14,597 bases of DNA, from positions 1 through 14,597 of the forward strand of contig CAYYOS010000058.1 of assembly GCA_964473355.1 (NCBI GenBank), read 5' to 3'. Each line of letters opens with the position of its first letter. Within the stretch, counting starts at the first letter, position 1. The translations under genes were made by a program, and so were the position numbers. Shown in pieces: positions 14,451 to 14,597 of this stretch. Source of the DNA: CAYYOS01 sp964473355. GTDB taxonomy: Bacteria > Pseudomonadota > Gammaproteobacteria > Burkholderiales > REEB80. The notes under the pieces were generated by a model, which did not search any database, was not told where the DNA came from, and worked only from the letters and a program-made list of their open reading frames with translations.

Positions 14451-14597
14451 TTAAGCAAGGCCTACTTTCTTTTGTCTGGCCGCCAGAGCAGCGACTCCCC
14501 AGAGCACAAGAAGTATCGTTGAAGGCTCCGGCACGGCCCGGATTTGCCCGCGAATCTCGCCGCCCGGAAAAACAGTGGAATGCACATTGAAATAAAA
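14451..14597 (-). CDS. CHRD-domain protein with PEP-CTERM sorting signal (C-terminal fragment)
   Basis: The last 48 codons of a minus-strand gene run off the window end. The first visible residues, FYFNVHSTVFPGGEIRGQI, match the closing strands of a CHRD domain, where 'YvNvHT..fPGGEIRGq' is characteristic. RAVPEPSTILL begins a PEP-CTERM tail: the VPEPST motif, a hydrophobic helix (LLVLWGVAALAA) and a basic end (RQKK). This signal is recognised by an exosortase (EpsH-like) that cuts and processes proteins exported to the cell surface or extracellular matrix, usually in species with exopolysaccharide clusters. The hydrophobic stretch and basic residues are intact, so the protein should be a functional substrate. 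It is co-directional with, and 248 bp upstream of, the FecR-TPR-barrel gene. Confidence 0.88.
   Translation of the reverse strand, partial: FYFNVHSTVFPGGEIRGQIRAVPEPSTILLVLWGVAALAARQKKVGLA

Overview
The window comes from a Gram-negative bacterium, most likely a beta- or gammaproteobacterium. It carries an outer-membrane beta-barrel protein ending in phenylalanine, an LpxH-like enzyme, periplasmic YceI proteins, and the tail of a CHRD protein with a PEP-CTERM sorting signal. The last feature implies that an exosortase is encoded elsewhere in the genome. One run of 10 N at 1952-1961 shows that this is a draft assembly. I saw no rRNA, tRNA, CRISPR array or insertion sequence.

Layout. 1-1500 (+): C-terminus of a nitrate/sulfonate-type ABC transporter ATPase, then an MFS exporter. 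1572-2167 (-): a hemerythrin-like protein interrupted by the N run. 2325-4180 (+): a GFA-family glutathione/formaldehyde protein, a MAPEG-family membrane protein, a gap with an inverted pair of REP-like repeats, and an AlkD-like DNA alkylation repair protein. 4241-6459 (+): an apparent operon of a MarR regulator, cytochrome b561 and two tandem YceI proteins, driven by a near-consensus promoter that contains repeated palindromic sites. 6528-8478 (-): a GT4 glycosyltransferase whose 3' end overlaps an LpxH-like metallophosphoesterase. 8617-14202 (-): a 1199-residue secreted FecR-TPR-beta-barrel protein followed immediately by a CHASE2 class III adenylate cyclase. 14451-14597 (-): the end of a CHRD/PEP-CTERM protein.

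How the parts may work together. The first half looks like a set of small stress genes (hemerythrin, glutathione/formaldehyde, alkylation repair), although only the MarR-b561-YceI-YceI block is convincingly one transcript. The glycosyltransferase/phosphoesterase pair points to envelope glycolipid work. The most interesting part is the FecR-TPR-barrel plus CHASE2 cyclase pair. The FecR/TPR section of the first protein and the CHASE2 domain of the second should both lie in the periplasm, so the pair could pass an outer-membrane or periplasmic signal to cytoplasmic cAMP. The cyclase frame follows the barrel protein's TAG stop directly, in the same frame, and has no ATG, GTG or TTG ahead of its first membrane helix. 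How its translation starts is therefore an open question.
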